Under the pieces are notes generated by a model. The model saw only the letters and a list, made by a program, of their open reading frames with translations. It was not told the origin of the DNA and made no database searches. A stretch of DNA of 64,000 nt from Limnoperna fortunei (taxonomy: Eukaryota; Mollusca; Bivalvia; Mytilida; Modiolidae): positions 66,822,433-66,886,432 of the forward strand of contig OX104112.1 of NCBI GenBank assembly GCA_944474755.1, read 5' to 3'. A program made the translations under genes and the position numbers. Positions 61,430 through 64,000 of this stretch are shown one piece after another (the first letter of the stretch is position 1; the number at the start of each line of letters is the position of its first letter).

Positions 61430-62830
61430 CTTAAAGACAGACTCCATACAGAATCTTACTTTGTTTCTGGTATATGTGATCATTTGGGTGAAATGTGCAA
61501 ATTTACACAATTAATGAATTGATGTACTATAAATGTGAAAAGTTTGCAAGGGAGAAGGCATTTATCTGTTACTAAATAGATATCGGCCGAAAAGGCTCTA
61601 AAGCAAGTAAGTGGTCAACTCATTTAGTTTATAATGTAAATAATATAATAATATAAATAATATAATATATTAGTGGATGTGAAAAATCTCAATTTTTTAG
61701 ACTCGTTACATCATGTTCAAATGTATGAGTGAATAAAGTAGTTTTTAGGTAAAGAGAAATATTCATAACACAAATTGAAAATAAAATAACCGAGAGAAAA
61801 CGGAGTAAAAACCATTTAATAACAACGTTTGATCATATTGTTAAATATAACGTCCTTATACTATTCATTGGCATTTAAAGTTATTTATCACAATTAAATT
61901 TACTTCATTTGTGATTTTATATGTCATATTTGCTTATGCTTATTATTTAATAAAAAGACCTGCTTAAAACATAGTTATTTAAATTCTCAATTTTTATTTA
62001 GTTTTTCAAGTCTTTAAGTCCGTTTAGGTGATAAAATATATGCCTTTTAAAACAAACAATAATAATTGATAACAAATAGATGTATGTGTAAATTTATAAA
62101 ATGTTCAACACTGATGACCAAATGTATCTGATTTTGTAATATTGGTTTTCCTGGGGATATTTTTAAATGATTGTTAACAATGACCCTAACCGACCATCAT
62201 CCATTGGCTTGTTAGAAATATGAAACTATTTTCAATTGACAAAGAAAAGGGGGATTAATTAGTTTGCTTTGTCTTTTGCAAAACTTTCTTCAAAGATTGG
62301 CACACAAATTATTTTATGGAACGAAATCATATGGTATTAATAGCTGATTAAAAGTTGTCTTAAATAGTAGGCAGAGAGGTCTGCAATGTAGATAAGTATA
62401 AGTATTGTTACTAGGACATTAAGTATTTGATTTATATTTCTAAAAGCGTTTTTTCTCTTAAACTTTCCAGTCTTGATATTTTCAAAATTTCAATTTTCAA
62501 TTTGTAATAAATTGTGCCGAACGACATAAAACGATTAATAATTTCTGCCTTAAATATACTTAAAATATAAAGTTTTCTAAAACTTTATCAAAATTATATT
62601 TAGTCGTCTTAAGACATTAATGTAACATTTTAAGCATCATGAATGTAGATTACAATAAACTCGATTAATTTTTGAATGCAGCTTATCTATGAACCACCAT
62701 ATCTGGAATTTTGTTTTACTTAACTAAAAAATTATGCCTATGTATCTTTTACGTAATGGTTTACTATAATCATTTCTTAAATGTTCCAAAGCACTATTAA
62801 TGTGGATAACGAAAACGCAATATTGTCTTA
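61430..62830. repeat. segmental duplication downstream of copy 4 (partner 20620-21790)
   Basis: Same landmarks and order as the segment after copy 2. It is longer here through several small insertions. It marks the right limit of the duplicated gene unit. Confidence 0.72.
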
Positions 62831-62867
62831 GCCTGGCTGAGATATTTGTTTTGTTATTGTTTGCATA

Positions 62868-63096
62868 GAGCATAACGCCACTTTTAGTAGTTTTTAGCTA
62901 TATCATGGGGTAAAGATTTTTTTGACCAGGAAGTCAGAGTACACTGTACAATCTTGAAAACCCTGGCCGTGTAAAAATCCAGATAAATTAAGGTTGGAGC
63001 CCAGCAGATCTGCCCGCAGTAAGGCTCAAACAGATACTTAGTGTTGACAGCAGTATTTAATAGTAGATGACTACCTTAAACACTTGGGCCATGCTT
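62868..63096 (-). repeat. tRNA-derived SINE, diverged
   Basis: On the - strand the head has GGCCCAAGTGTTTAAGGTAG, and the tail at 62868-62890 has AAAAGTGGCGTTATGC. It is more diverged than the copy at 54584. The remainder of the window to 64000 shows no gene. Confidence 0.7.
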
Positions 63097-64000
63097 AGTT
63101 TTCAAACTATGACATTAGCAATGTAAATATTATATCAAATTGCCGTTGTGGATTATGCCGTAGATTTGAATCATAAGTTTTCGGATGTGCTAAATACACA
63201 TTAGAAAACCAAATTATTTAAAAAAAAACTTCATTGGCTTTCAATTACAGTCGAGAAAATGTTGCGATCTTCACATGTAGTATTTTTCTCAAAAAAAATA
63301 ACTTACAAGTTTTAAATATAACCAGGATATTAGAGAGTCCGAAATATCCCTTATTGTCTGATGCTTCACTACTTATATGTATGTTAAATCACTGCATCAT
63401 ATCTTTTATTATTTTTTATTCTTCATGATACGTAGAACGAGGAAATATAATTTAAATACCGGCAACATCATATACTTAAGGACAATATGCCTATAAAATT
63501 TAAATAAAATACTATTAACTAAAAATATACACACCTTTAGGAATGCTGCACTAACGGCACATAGATATGTATTAACATTTTTCTATTAAACTGTTTATAG
63601 TGTTTAACATTCTAATTGCTTTTAACAAATTTGTTCTTCTTTGATTATGCATCAACCTTTCATTGTTTTGTATTTTTACCTTTGCATACAACTGTGACAG
63701 GTTGTATGCCTGGTTCGATGGTCGATAAATTATTTAAGCACTTTGTCTTTAAAAAAAGGGAAAAATCCAAATAATCCTCTTAATGTTCGTCAAGGATCGA
63801 GAGAGAGTCTACTGGCGATTGCTGTAATAATAATAATATGATTAGTAGATTAAGTTACAGCCAAACATTTCTTTACATAATCTATCAGTCAGCATTGAGA
63901 AGCGTCGTAATCTACCAATGATATGTACTGACACACATGATAACTGTTGTACTTACATAATTATGTGATATTAAAAGTGTTCGTTCTTCAAGCTCTAGAC

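Overview
The window looks like animal nuclear DNA from a bivalve mollusc, most likely a mussel. It is very AT-rich, its genes have introns, and it is full of degraded retroelements and DNA transposons. It also carries several copies of a tRNA-derived SINE whose tail resembles that of a non-LTR element in the same window. The species assignment is inferred from repeat and protein style, not from a database hit.

The host genes form a tandem cluster of Mab-21/cGAS-like nucleotidyltransferase (cGLR) genes. All functional-order copies lie on the + strand. Copy 1 (714-2685) and copy 2 (11610-17818) are pseudogenes. Copy 3 (27055-31069, 732 aa when spliced) and copy 4 (48746-51954, 679 aa) are intact. 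A fifth, unadvertised relic lies on the - strand at about 46940-47629. Each + strand copy has the same layout: a TATA-box promoter, a tiny first coding exon of 49 nt ending in phase 1, one intron, then one long exon with the whole enzyme. The joins at copies 3 and 4 restore frame exactly (2199 and 2040 nt including stop). Two extra copies of the promoter/exon-1 module exist: one inside the intron of copy 3, still open and phase-compatible, and one dead at about 45230-46150.

Layout: 0-2.7 kb, copy 1; 3-6.5 kb, SINE pieces and a Penelope-like RT relic; 7-10.6 kb, repeats and a duplicated flank; 11-17.8 kb, copy 2, whose intron holds a 25-bp minisatellite and a dead Tc1/mariner element; 20.6-25.8 kb, a duplicated segment and RT relics; 26.7-31.2 kb, copy 3; 35.6-36.7 kb, an RT relic inverted relative to the one at 25 kb; 36.8-44.6 kb, a second copy of the 8.5-10.6 kb flank split by a 5.6-kb insertion that carries a decayed tyrosine-recombinase retroelement (gag, RT, RNase H, YR, SGNH hydrolase) and an array of small hairpins; 45.2-52.2 kb, dead promoter module, antisense relic and copy 4; 53-60.2 kb, nested transposon debris; 61.4-62.8 kb, the second copy of the 20.6-21.8 kb segment.

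The cluster therefore grew by segmental duplication of a unit of gene plus flanks, later disrupted by transposons. The intact proteins are expected to act as cytosolic nucleic-acid sensors that make a nucleotide second messenger. That is known for the family, not shown for these genes.
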